64,000 nucleotides of DNA, taken from contig NZ_CP155447.1 in the NCBI RefSeq assembly GCF_045290345.1, positions 2,108,001 through 2,172,000 on the forward strand, in the 5' to 3' direction. The DNA comes from Singulisphaera sp045290345. Its GTDB lineage: Bacteria; Planctomycetota; Planctomycetia; Isosphaerales; Isosphaeraceae. The notes below the pieces were generated by a model. That model was not told the DNA's origin. It made no database searches and was given only the letters and a program-made list of their open reading frames with translations. Numbering within the stretch: the stretch's first letter is position 1; the number at the start of each line of letters is the position of its first letter. Positions 34,878 through 42,579 of this stretch are shown here, one piece after another. A program made the translations under genes and the position numbers.

Positions 34878-35936
34878 TCAGGGCAGGGGGGGCGTCGGTA
34901 GATCCTTTGCCTCGGCGAGCCGTCGCGTCACTTCGCCGGCGACGGCCGCGGTGAAGGAGTCGGTCGATTCCTCGCCTCCGAGGTCACGGGTGCGAACGCC
35001 TTGGCGAAGGAGGTCGAGCGTGGTCGTTTTGACCGTATGGCCAAGGTCGGTCTCGCCAAGCTGGTAGAGAAGCATGGAGAGGGCCAGGAAGATGGCCGTC
35101 GGATTGGCCAGATTCTTGCCGGCGATGTCGGGCGCGGTGCCGTGCGCGGCGTCGAAGAGGGCGACACGGACGACTGCGGCCGCGTCGAACGCGAGGTTGG
35201 CGCTGGCGCCGATACCCAAGGAGCCGGCGAGACCGCAGGCCATGTCGGAAAGAAAGTCGCCGTACTCGTTCAGCACGAGCACGATTTGGAACCGCTCGGG
35301 GGTCATGATGACCTTGCCCAGGAGAGCGTCGAAGAGCTCGCTATTGTGCGGAACCTCGGGAAACTGAGCGGCCACTTCCTTGGCGATGCTCTCGAACAGG
35401 CCGTCGGTCGCCTTTTGGATCGTGTATTTCGAGGCGCTGGTGACTCGCTTGTTGCCGGTTCGTCGCGCCAGGGTGAAGGCATATCGGGCGGCCTCGCGGA
35501 CCGGCCGCCGCTCGACGATCCGAAGGCTGACTGCGCCGTCTTCACCAATCATGCGGCCGGGGTCATCGTACGTACCACCGGTGGCGATCCGGACGATGTC
35601 GATGTCGAGCTCGCGGCGGAAGTTGGTCGGAACGCCGGGGATCGTGTAGACCGGGCGGTGGATGACCGAGAGGTCGAGCCGCCGGCGGAGGATGGCGTTG
35701 GGACTTTCCTCGGCCGTCACCGTCGGATATTTCAAGGCCACCCGGCTCGTCGTGACGGCCTCGACGGCCTCGTCGTAAATTTTAAGGCCCCGGGTCCTTC
35801 GGTTCTCCAAGGTCAGGTCGACGGGGACGAATTCAAGGCAGATCGGCAACGCGTCGCCCAACGTGTGAATGGCGCGTGACAGCTCCGGGCCGATCCCATC
35901 GCCCAGCAGTTCGGTGACCTGATACGTCGGAGGCAT
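34878..35936 (-). CDS. Isocitrate/isopropylmalate dehydrogenase-family protein
   Basis: A 352-residue enzyme of the beta-decarboxylating dehydrogenase family (isocitrate, 3-isopropylmalate and tartrate enzymes). The family landmarks are TELLGDGIGPELSRA at the start, VLNEYGDFLSDMACGLAGSLG near 233 and FDAAHGTAPDIAGKNLANP near 272. The substrate region ESPNAILRR...RPVYTIPGVP is present, but the usual RENTEGEY is RIATGGTY and the HKANIMK region reads SKYTIQKATDG, so substrate choice may differ from standard isocitrate dehydrogenase. The ATG at 35936 begins the family match. The longer frame to 36248 has no support. It is a lone gene, ahead of the terminator hairpin at 34771-34817. Confidence 0.85.
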   Translation of the reverse strand: MPPTYQVTELLGDGIGPELSRAIHTLGDALPICLEFVPVDLTLENRRTRGLKIYDEAVEAVTTSRVALKYPTVTAEESPNAILRRRLDLSVIHRPVYTIPGVPTNFRRELDIDIVRIATGGTYDDPGRMIGEDGAVSLRIVERRPVREAARYAFTLARRTGNKRVTSASKYTIQKATDGLFESIAKEVAAQFPEVPHNSELFDALLGKVIMTPERFQIVLVLNEYGDFLSDMACGLAGSLGIGASANLAFDAAAVVRVALFDAAHGTAPDIAGKNLANPTAIFLALSMLLYQLGETDLGHTVKTTTLDLLRQGVRTRDLGGEESTDSFTAAVAGEVTRRLAEAKDLPTPPLP

Positions 35937-36304
35937 GATCGGCAAGGTCCTCTTTAGGTTCGATCCGTGAGTGATCCACGGACGTATTTTTGCCGCGTCG
36001 TTCCCTGGGCTGTCAGGCTCTGATTGTAGGGAGTTGGCCCGAAGTGCGTCAAACGTAGTGCAATCATTGAGGGTGGTAAAAAAGGTGCAGCCCCTGAATT
36101 TGGCGTGGCAGGCTGGGTGATTGGATTCGATAGACTTGGCAACTTGGAAAGACAGGGGGTATATTGGGGTATGTCGCGCCGGTCGACTCGCGGCGCACGT
36201 AATTCGATGCGTCACTTCCCATTTTTTTGAAAACGGCCCCTGAGCCATCCGCGCGGCGTGAAACCGTTCGAGATTTTGACTCCGCGAAAGGCAGGAGAGG
36301 TCCG

Positions 36305-36877
36305 ATGTCCACAGCGGGGAAAGTCCTAGTCGTTCTGGTCTTACTGCTCCTGCCCGTCTGGATCATCCTGGTCTCGGCGGTCGCCACTCTGAATATGGAG
36401 TGGACACAGGCGCTGGCCAAGCAAACACAGCAGATCGAGACTCTTGAAGGCGATGTCGCCAAGAACCAGCTCGCCATCGCGGAACTCCAAGATCAGATCG
36501 CCCTGGAGCAGTTGGCGTCGGAAGAACAACAGGCCGCCCTTCGCTCCAGAGTCGCCGACGTCGAGCGTGCCAAAGCTGAGGCGATCCAGCTTCAGACCGG
36601 CGTCCAGGTTCAGCTCGAGATGCTCAAGCAAGCGGTTGCCAAAGCGGGAATCGCTCGCGATGACCGAACCAAGGAACAGATGAACGAGACTGCGGGGCTG
36701 GCCGAAGCCAGGAAGAACGTTGATGAACTCAAGGCTGCAAACTCCGAGCTCTTGAATGAGTTGACCCAGCTTCGCGATGAATTCAAGTCGCTCCTCGAGT
36801 CGAACAAAACCGTGGTCGAACGGATGCTCAAGAGCAACACACGGCGGATCGGACGACCTGCCTCGTTCGTCCGTTGA
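36305..36877 (+). CDS. Membrane-anchored coiled-coil protein
   Basis: A 190-residue protein. A single hydrophobic segment (VLVVLVLLLLPVWIILVSAVATL, about residues 7-29) anchors it in the inner membrane. The rest is a long coiled coil (ALAKQTQQIETLEGDVAKNQ, then LNELTQLRDEFKSLLE). This layout suits a structural or scaffold role, but no partner is visible. The ATG at 36305 sits after GGAGAGG. Its end is followed 170 bases later by the diacylglycerol kinase-like gene. Confidence 0.7.
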   Translation: MSTAGKVLVVLVLLLLPVWIILVSAVATLNMEWTQALAKQTQQIETLEGDVAKNQLAIAELQDQIALEQLASEEQQAALRSRVADVERAKAEAIQLQTGVQVQLEMLKQAVAKAGIARDDRTKEQMNETAGLAEARKNVDELKAANSELLNELTQLRDEFKSLLESNKTVVERMLKSNTRRIGRPASFVR

Positions 36878-37046
36878 ATCTGCTGGAATCAGTGGCCCGA
36901 ACTTTCCTTGGATCCCGCGCGATGGCCCATTGCTCCTCGTTTCAAGGAAGTGGCACCGAGTTGACGCCAGGGGGGACCTGTGGCTAGCCTGCAAAGTCCC
37001 TCGCGGGCGTGGTGTTTCAGCAGGGTCTGTTTGGGAAGGCGGCGGG

Positions 37047-38048
37047 ATGACCGAGGGCGTTGAGCCTGGACCTGGTCTCGGGCACGAGGCTCGGTCGGGT
37101 GAAGTTCGCTTCGATGGCGATGCTTTGAGTTCGGTCCAACCCTGGGTCGGGATCGCGGCCAACCCAGGCTCAGGGCGAGGCCGAGGTCGACGCCAAGTGG
37201 AGCGGCTTCAGGTTGAACTCGAGCGGTTTGGTCTGAACTCGCGAGTGGCCTGGTCGCTTGTGGATCGATCGGCCTTGGTGGCGCAGTCGACGGCCGATCC
37301 GCATTGCCGTTGCCTGGTCGCGGTTGGCGGCGATGGCACAGTGGCCGCCCTGGTCAACGAGTGCCCGACCGTGCCGATCACGGTCCTGCCTGCCGGGACC
37401 GAGAACCTGTTTGCCCGCCATTTCCGACTCGATCGCAACCCCGCACGTCTCGCCTCGATCATTGCGGCGGGCTCGGTCGTTCAGCTCGACCTCGGGCTCA
37501 CGGCGATGCGGCGATTTACCTTGATGGCGGGTATCGGCTTCGATGCCGATGTCGTCGCTCGGCACCACTTGACCCGGGTCGGTCGAGCAGGAGTGGCCCG
37601 GCCGACCCACCGTGGCGCCTATGTCGAGTCGGTACTTCGGTCGAGCCTGGAATATCGCTTCCCCCCGCTGACCCTGTCGATCAACGACCCGGGTGCGGAA
37701 GAGACCCTGGTCGGCGCGACCGCCTTCATCTTCAACCTCCCCCGCTATGCGCTCGGCCTCCCATTCGCCCCCTCTGCTCGCGGCGATGATGGCTGGCTCG
37801 ATCTGGTCGTCTTTCGGAATGCCGGTCCACTTCAGTCCTTGCGCTACTTGTGGATGGTCTTGCGGGGCATCCATCTCGACCGCGACGGGGTGGAGCACCG
37901 CCGGGTCCGCCGCCTGGTGGTAACTTCAGCCGAGTCGGTGCCGGTTCAGCTTGACGGTGACCCGGGGGGATGCGTTTCCCCGGAGGGCGACTGGACGGTT
38001 GAAGTGCTCCCCAACGCGATTGAGGTCATTGTGCCGGCGGGTGGTTGA
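37047..38048 (+). CDS. Diacylglycerol kinase-family lipid kinase
   Basis: A 333-residue protein of the DAGK/YegS lipid kinase family, which phosphorylates diacylglycerol or related lipids at the inner membrane using ATP. Landmarks are WVGIAANPGSGRGRGR near 37, VAVGGDGTVAALVNECP near 94 and VLPAGTENLFARHF near 116. The ATG at 37047 is chosen because it precedes the domain by a normal distance. The frame continues upstream only as overlap with the preceding gene. Its lipid substrate is not predictable. Confidence 0.88.
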   Translation: MTEGVEPGPGLGHEARSGEVRFDGDALSSVQPWVGIAANPGSGRGRGRRQVERLQVELERFGLNSRVAWSLVDRSALVAQSTADPHCRCLVAVGGDGTVAALVNECPTVPITVLPAGTENLFARHFRLDRNPARLASIIAAGSVVQLDLGLTAMRRFTLMAGIGFDADVVARHHLTRVGRAGVARPTHRGAYVESVLRSSLEYRFPPLTLSINDPGAEETLVGATAFIFNLPRYALGLPFAPSARGDDGWLDLVVFRNAGPLQSLRYLWMVLRGIHLDRDGVEHRRVRRLVVTSAESVPVQLDGDPGGCVSPEGDWTVEVLPNAIEVIVPAGG

Positions 38049-38207
38049 GCCGAAGTACCACAGGGGAAGGCGACCTGGTTCGGGTCGTCATCCGGGCCGG
38101 TTCGCGATAAGATCGGCCCGGACGCCGGTCTTGATATTTTGTATTTTTGCGCCGCGCGTCGGAGGGACGATCGCCGTCCCTTCGCCCCAGCCCAGGGAGG
38201 GAGTGCC

Positions 38208-39047
38208 GTGGCCTCATTGAACCCCGTGTCGGTTGGTCAGGTCGAAATTGGTCGGGGCCGCCCCTTGGCCCTGATTTGTGGTCCTTGCGTGATGGAGCCG
38301 AACGACCTGACTCTGGTGATCGCGCGGCGGCTGGTCGAGGTCTGCGGCGAGCTGGGTGTCCCTTTGATCTTCAAGGCGTCGTTCGACAAGGCGAACCGGA
38401 CCTCGAAGTCCAGCTTCCGAGGCCCTGGGATCGACGAGGGGCTGAAGGTCTTCGAGCGGGTCAAGGCGGAGACGGGGCTGCCGGTCACGACCGACGTCCA
38501 TGAGTCGCAACAGGCCGCGCCGATCGCCAAGGTGGTGGACCTACTTCAGATCCCTGCCTTCCTGGCAAGGCAGACCGACTTGCTGGAGGCGGCGGCGGCG
38601 ACCGGCCGGCCGATCAACGTCAAGAAGGGGCAGTTCATGGCCCCCTGGGACATGACCAACGTCGTGGCCAAGATCACGTCTCTGAGCAGTTCGGGGGTGC
38701 TCCTGACCGAACGGGGGACGACGTTCGGTTACGGCCGGCTGGTCAACGACTTCCGGGCGATTCCCCAGATGCAGGCGACCGGCGCTCCTGTGGTTTTCGA
38801 CGCGACCCACTCGGTGCAACTGCCGAGCGCGGGGGGGGGCGGAACCGTGACCTCGGGCGAGCGCGAGATGGTGCCGTATCTGGCCAAAGCCGCCGTGGCC
38901 GCTGGGTGCGATGCTCTCTTTCTGGAGGTCCATCCCCGCCCGGAAGAGGCGCTTTCGGACGGCCCGAACGCGTTACGACTCGAGGACCTGGCCGGTCTCC
39001 TTCGAACCTGCTTGCGGATTCGCGAGGCCATCTCGGTCGACGACTGA
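38208..39047 (+). CDS. kdsA: 3-deoxy-8-phosphooctulonate synthase
   Basis: A 279-residue TIM-barrel enzyme that condenses arabinose 5-phosphate with phosphoenolpyruvate to Kdo-8-phosphate, the first step in making the lipopolysaccharide inner-core sugar. Landmarks are ALICGPCVMEPNDLT, KASFDKANRTSKSSFRGPG near 61, GLPVTTDVHE near 92, VVDLLQIPAFLARQTDLL near 109 and VFDATHSVQLPS near 192. It starts with GTG at 38208, nine bases after GGGAGG, and its length agrees with KdsA. It follows the lipid kinase gene on the same strand. It indicates that the organism makes Kdo and probably LPS. Confidence 0.95.
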   Translation: MASLNPVSVGQVEIGRGRPLALICGPCVMEPNDLTLVIARRLVEVCGELGVPLIFKASFDKANRTSKSSFRGPGIDEGLKVFERVKAETGLPVTTDVHESQQAAPIAKVVDLLQIPAFLARQTDLLEAAAATGRPINVKKGQFMAPWDMTNVVAKITSLSSSGVLLTERGTTFGYGRLVNDFRAIPQMQATGAPVVFDATHSVQLPSAGGGGTVTSGEREMVPYLAKAAVAAGCDALFLEVHPRPEEALSDGPNALRLEDLAGLLRTCLRIREAISVDD

Positions 39048-39396
39048 CCTGTCCTCACCTGAATGTCTGTTGACCCGACCGATGAGGTCCGGATTTCGGT
39101 CCGGACAATTCTCGCCAGTTCGGCCGAACCGGGGCGTGCTGGGGCACGTATTCAGAAAAATGGCCGGTGCCACCGGTATCGGTCTCGCCGCGCCTACCGC
39201 TCATCCGCAACAATGGAGCGATGGGACAGTCTTGAGTGGGTTTCGGATCCTTTTCTCCTCTCCTTTTGATTGTCCGAGTCATTGGTTTTATTCCAGATCA
39301 GGCGGTCCGTCGGTCATCTGGCCTGGCCGGGCTGTTGTCCTCCGTCGAGCGACCGCCCCACGATCGAGTCTTGTCGACGGATCAGGAGTCATCCCC
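39048..39396. other. Intergenic region, no gene supported
   Basis: About 350 bases after kdsA. The downstream gene's open frame extends across it, but the lipoprotein signal begins only at 39397. A Pro/Ser-rich frame here has no family features. No terminator hairpin is clear. Confidence 0.4.
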
Positions 39397-41091
39397 TTGA
39401 AGCGGCGTCTCAGTCTCCTGGTTGTCATCACCTGTCTGGCTCCGGTCTGGGCCGGATGCGACTACTCCACCAACGAGTTACCCCCCGCCGCAATCAGCAG
39501 CACGAACACCGAGAGCGAGCAGGTCGACTCTTCGAGCGATGCCGGCCTCATTAACATGAAGCCGACAATTCTCGAAAGCGTGATTAGCCTGATTCAGACG
39601 GCGGCTCTGAAGCCCGGCGGCGACAATTTCAAGCTCGCCGTGCTCAAGTTGAACACGTATTTCGAGGACATTCCCCGGTCCCAGTTCGCCTTGCAGCCCG
39701 AGGTTCGCGACTACCTGAAAGCGGCCAAACTGCCCGATCAGGTCATGGCCGGGTTTGAGCGGACCTCGTTCGAGATGCCCGACTCGCGGCACCTCGAAGA
39801 CTGCATGCTTTATCACGGGATCGCCACCCGGATTGGCGGCAACGGCGACGATTTGATCCGGGTCCGCCGTGTGTTCGACTGGATGATCCGCCAGGTCCAA
39901 CTCGCGCCTGCCGGCTCGCTCGCCGCTCCTGGGCTCCCCCAGGCGCAGGTCCGTCCCTATGACATGCTCCTGCGCGGGATGGCAACCGAGGCGGAGGGAG
40001 GCTGGTCCGAGCGGGGATGGCTGTTCATGTCCCTCTGTCGGCAGCTTGGGATCGACGTTGGCCTGTTGACCTACCAGCCGAAAGACGTCGAGGTGCCGAT
40101 CCCCTGGATCTGCGCCGTCCTGCTTGATGGGAAGCTCTACCTCTTCGATCCCCGACTCGGCATCGAGATCCCCGGACCCGACGGTAAGGGAGTGGCCACG
40201 CTCGACGACGCTCTGGCCGACCCGGAAGTGCTCGGCCGGCTCACGGTTTCAGGCGCTCCGGCCTATCGTCCCGCGCACGAGTTACTGGCGGCGAGCACCA
40301 CCAAGATCGGCGTCTTGATCGATTCGAGCCCCGGCTATTACGCGCCTCGGATGCTCCTGCTGGAGAAGAGCCTTCCGGGCAAGTACCAGACGGTCCTCTA
40401 CCGCGACCCGGTCGATCAGAGCAAGCGCTTCACCAAGGCTCTCGGAACGCACGCGGGAGAGGTCGCCCCTTGGCCCTTGCCGCTGATGGTCGAGACGATG
40501 CTGTTCACCAACGGCGAGTTCGTCAAGGCGACCCAGCACGCCCTGTTCTTGTTCCGGCCGGAGTTTCCTTTGCTTTACGCCCGGGTGAAGCAACTTCGGG
40601 GTGAGCTGTCCGAGGCCGTGAACGACTATATGACGTTTCGCTTTGTCGATAAGCCACTCTTGATGGATAAGAAAACGCCGATGCCGGAGGAGGTCCAGCA
40701 GGCCCTGGATATGTACTCCACCTATTTCCTGGGTCTGGCTCATCTGGAGCAAGACGACCTTGGCCCTGATCAGAAGGAACACCTCCATCGGGCGGAGCTG
40801 TTCTTAAAGGCCACCCTCAAGGTGCTTCCCGCCCCTGGTCCTCGGCAGCCTTATTACTACATGTTCCGTTGGGGAGCGCAGAGCAACCTGGGGCGTTTGA
40901 ACGAGTCTCAGGGCGAGTTGAAGTCGGCCATGGCCTATTATTCCGAGAATGATCCGACCGCCCAGCACCACGGCAATTTGCTTCGAGCTCGCGACTTGAT
41001 CTGGAACGATCCGTTCGCTCCGCTGCCCGACCCCTTGCCGTCCGCTCCGTTGCCCGCGGTGGGCGGTCCGCCCCCAATGCTGGCGAGGTGA
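39397..41091 (+). CDS. Lipoprotein with transglutaminase-like domain
   Basis: A 564-residue protein. The N-terminus MKRRLSLLVVITCLAPVWAGC carries a lipobox, so it is a membrane-anchored lipoprotein. Residues about 130-260 resemble a transglutaminase-like domain, with the conserved tract GWSERGWLFMSLCRQLGIDVGL (cysteine near its end) and PWICAVLLDGKLYLFDPRLG, where the histidine-aspartate pair normally lies. The C-terminal half is helical, TPR-like. The start codon is TTG at 39397, with GGAG 12 bases upstream. This family occurs in planctomycetes without an assigned reaction. Confidence 0.75.
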   Translation: MKRRLSLLVVITCLAPVWAGCDYSTNELPPAAISSTNTESEQVDSSSDAGLINMKPTILESVISLIQTAALKPGGDNFKLAVLKLNTYFEDIPRSQFALQPEVRDYLKAAKLPDQVMAGFERTSFEMPDSRHLEDCMLYHGIATRIGGNGDDLIRVRRVFDWMIRQVQLAPAGSLAAPGLPQAQVRPYDMLLRGMATEAEGGWSERGWLFMSLCRQLGIDVGLLTYQPKDVEVPIPWICAVLLDGKLYLFDPRLGIEIPGPDGKGVATLDDALADPEVLGRLTVSGAPAYRPAHELLAASTTKIGVLIDSSPGYYAPRMLLLEKSLPGKYQTVLYRDPVDQSKRFTKALGTHAGEVAPWPLPLMVETMLFTNGEFVKATQHALFLFRPEFPLLYARVKQLRGELSEAVNDYMTFRFVDKPLLMDKKTPMPEEVQQALDMYSTYFLGLAHLEQDDLGPDQKEHLHRAELFLKATLKVLPAPGPRQPYYYMFRWGAQSNLGRLNESQGELKSAMAYYSENDPTAQHHGNLLRARDLIWNDPFAPLPDPLPSAPLPAVGGPPPMLAR

Positions 41092-41116
41092 GGTAGGAGA
41101 TAGGAAGAGGTAAGGT

Positions 41117-41144
41117 GACCTCGGTGGCTCGACACCGAGGTCAT
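41117..41144. terminator. Hairpin after the lipoprotein gene
   Basis: TGACCTCGGTG (41117-41127) and CACCGAGGTCA (41134-41144) form a perfect 11-base-pair stem. It lies 25 bases after the stop codon at 41091. No T run follows, so it may work with the second hairpin downstream. Confidence 0.5.
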
Positions 41145-41174
41145 CCCGTGACCTGGGGTCGTGACGGACTCGTT

Positions 41175-41226
41175 GACAGGGAGCTGACGCTCGCCACAAG
41201 GGTGAGTGTCAGCTCCCTGTCTTTCG
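41175..41226 (+). terminator. Hairpin sharing a dispersed repeat
   Basis: GACAGGGAGCTGACGCTCGCC (41175-41195) pairs with GGGTGAGTGTCAGCTCCCTGTC (41201-41222), followed by TTTCGATCC. The arm sequence CAGGGAGCT...AGCTCCCTGTCTTTCG also occurs at 45997-46141, so this may be a repeat family member used as a terminator. Confidence 0.6.
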
Positions 41227-42024
41227 ATCCCGGATCGTCCGCTGTGTGCAGCTCATCCGTGAACCGCACAACTTAAGCCTCGCAGGGTAGGCTCGGACGC
41301 CTGTCGACACGATGCAATACGCTTTTGGTTGAGTTTGCTTTACTTATTATTAAATTGTCGCCGTTAATTATTTGGAATTGAAATTAAGTTCATTATTAAT
41401 TGTTTTGTGGAATCTCTGCGCCCTAGACGGTGTTTGTGACTCAAAAACATCGTCGCACAAAGACTTCTGGTGAACCGTTATTCCCTTGTTATGCCTCATA
41501 GACTTCTCTTGCTGGAGAGCGATCCTCCCCAGATGTGAAGGCGGCACACGATACGGTGGGACGTACATTGGCCCACCGTACCGTGGCTTCCTGGCCCTTT
41601 CAGGGCAAGTGTGTGTTTTTTTTTAACGATCCGTGTCAGAGAACCAATAATTCTTAGTTTCATTTCACGGCTCACTGAGCCAGAAGCAAAAGCATGCCGA
41701 TCACGATGAGTGGCGCATTCGATGCTCCGTTGAGCTGGTCGGCATACCAAATTCATCGAATAGAGAGAGATTTTATTTTCATTCGATTTTGATTTATTTA
41801 AGTTGGCCAACTAGGTGTTGGTTGGGTGATGCTTGCGCGAGACCGGTGGATTAAGATAGACAGCGAGTCCAAGGGTCTCGTCTCCGCATGTCACGCGGGC
41901 CTGACACCTAGATTGATTGCGCCGCAGACACCGTTGTGACATGGCGTCCCTGATTATTTTTGCCCCCCGTGGTGTTGCGGGACCGGCTTTAGAACCAAGC
42001 AAGCATCTTGGAGGATGGCAAGTC

Positions 42025-42579
42025 ATGCCCGAAGGCGATGAGTTCGCCGAACTTGTCCGCCGCATTCGTTCTGGCGACGCCGAAGCGACGCAGCAGTTGA
42101 TTCGGCAATACGAGCCGGCAATCCGCCGTGAAGCCAGGCTCCGCTTAGGTCCCTCGCTTCGGCCTATGTTCGATTCGATGGACCTTTGCCAATCAGTCCT
42201 TGGCAGCTTCTTTGTGCGAGTCGTCGCAGGTCAGTACGAATTGAATTCGCCGGGCGGAGTGATGAGACTCCTGCTTGAGATGACGCGGAATAAGATCCGC
42301 GAGAAGGCTCGCAAACGACGGGAGGCTTCGCTCGGAACTTACGAACCGATCTCGGCCGATCAGAATCCGATCGAGCCAATCCTTCACCGTGACTTCATCG
42401 CCGAATTCAGCAGTCGGCTGTCTGAGGAAGAGCTTGCCCTCTGGGAGCGGCGGCGACAAGATATCCCCTGGCAGGTCATTGCGACGGAACTTGGCGGGGC
42501 TGAGGCCTCTCTGCGTCAGCGTTACTCTCGCGCGATCCGTCGCGTCGCAATGGAGCTTGGCCTGGGAGAGGTGGTATGA
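42025..42579 (+). CDS. ECF-type RNA polymerase sigma factor
   Basis: A 184-residue sigma factor. Region 2 shows RPMFDSMDLCQSVLGSFFVRV near 50, the DxxDxxQxxxxxF pattern of planctomycete ECF types, and the C-terminal part ALWERRRQDIPWQVIATELGG with ASLRQRYSRAIRRVA is region 4, the helix-turn-helix that reads the promoter. It starts at ATG 42025, eight bases after GGAGG. The frame upstream lacks family sequence. Its stop overlaps the start of the kinase gene by four bases, so the two are made together and the kinase probably controls the sigma factor. Confidence 0.9.
   Translation: MPEGDEFAELVRRIRSGDAEATQQLIRQYEPAIRREARLRLGPSLRPMFDSMDLCQSVLGSFFVRVVAGQYELNSPGGVMRLLLEMTRNKIREKARKRREASLGTYEPISADQNPIEPILHRDFIAEFSSRLSEEELALWERRRQDIPWQVIATELGGAEASLRQRYSRAIRRVAMELGLGEVV

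Larger units (their letters stand above)
41092..42024. other. AT-rich intergenic region with two hairpins
   Basis: About 930 bases with no supported gene. The right part (41320-41480 and 41740-41830) is far more AT-rich than the rest of the window. Two hairpins sit at its left end and a weaker one (ACGGTGGG...CCCACCGT) at 41555-41582. The sigma factor promoter should be at the right. Confidence 0.5.
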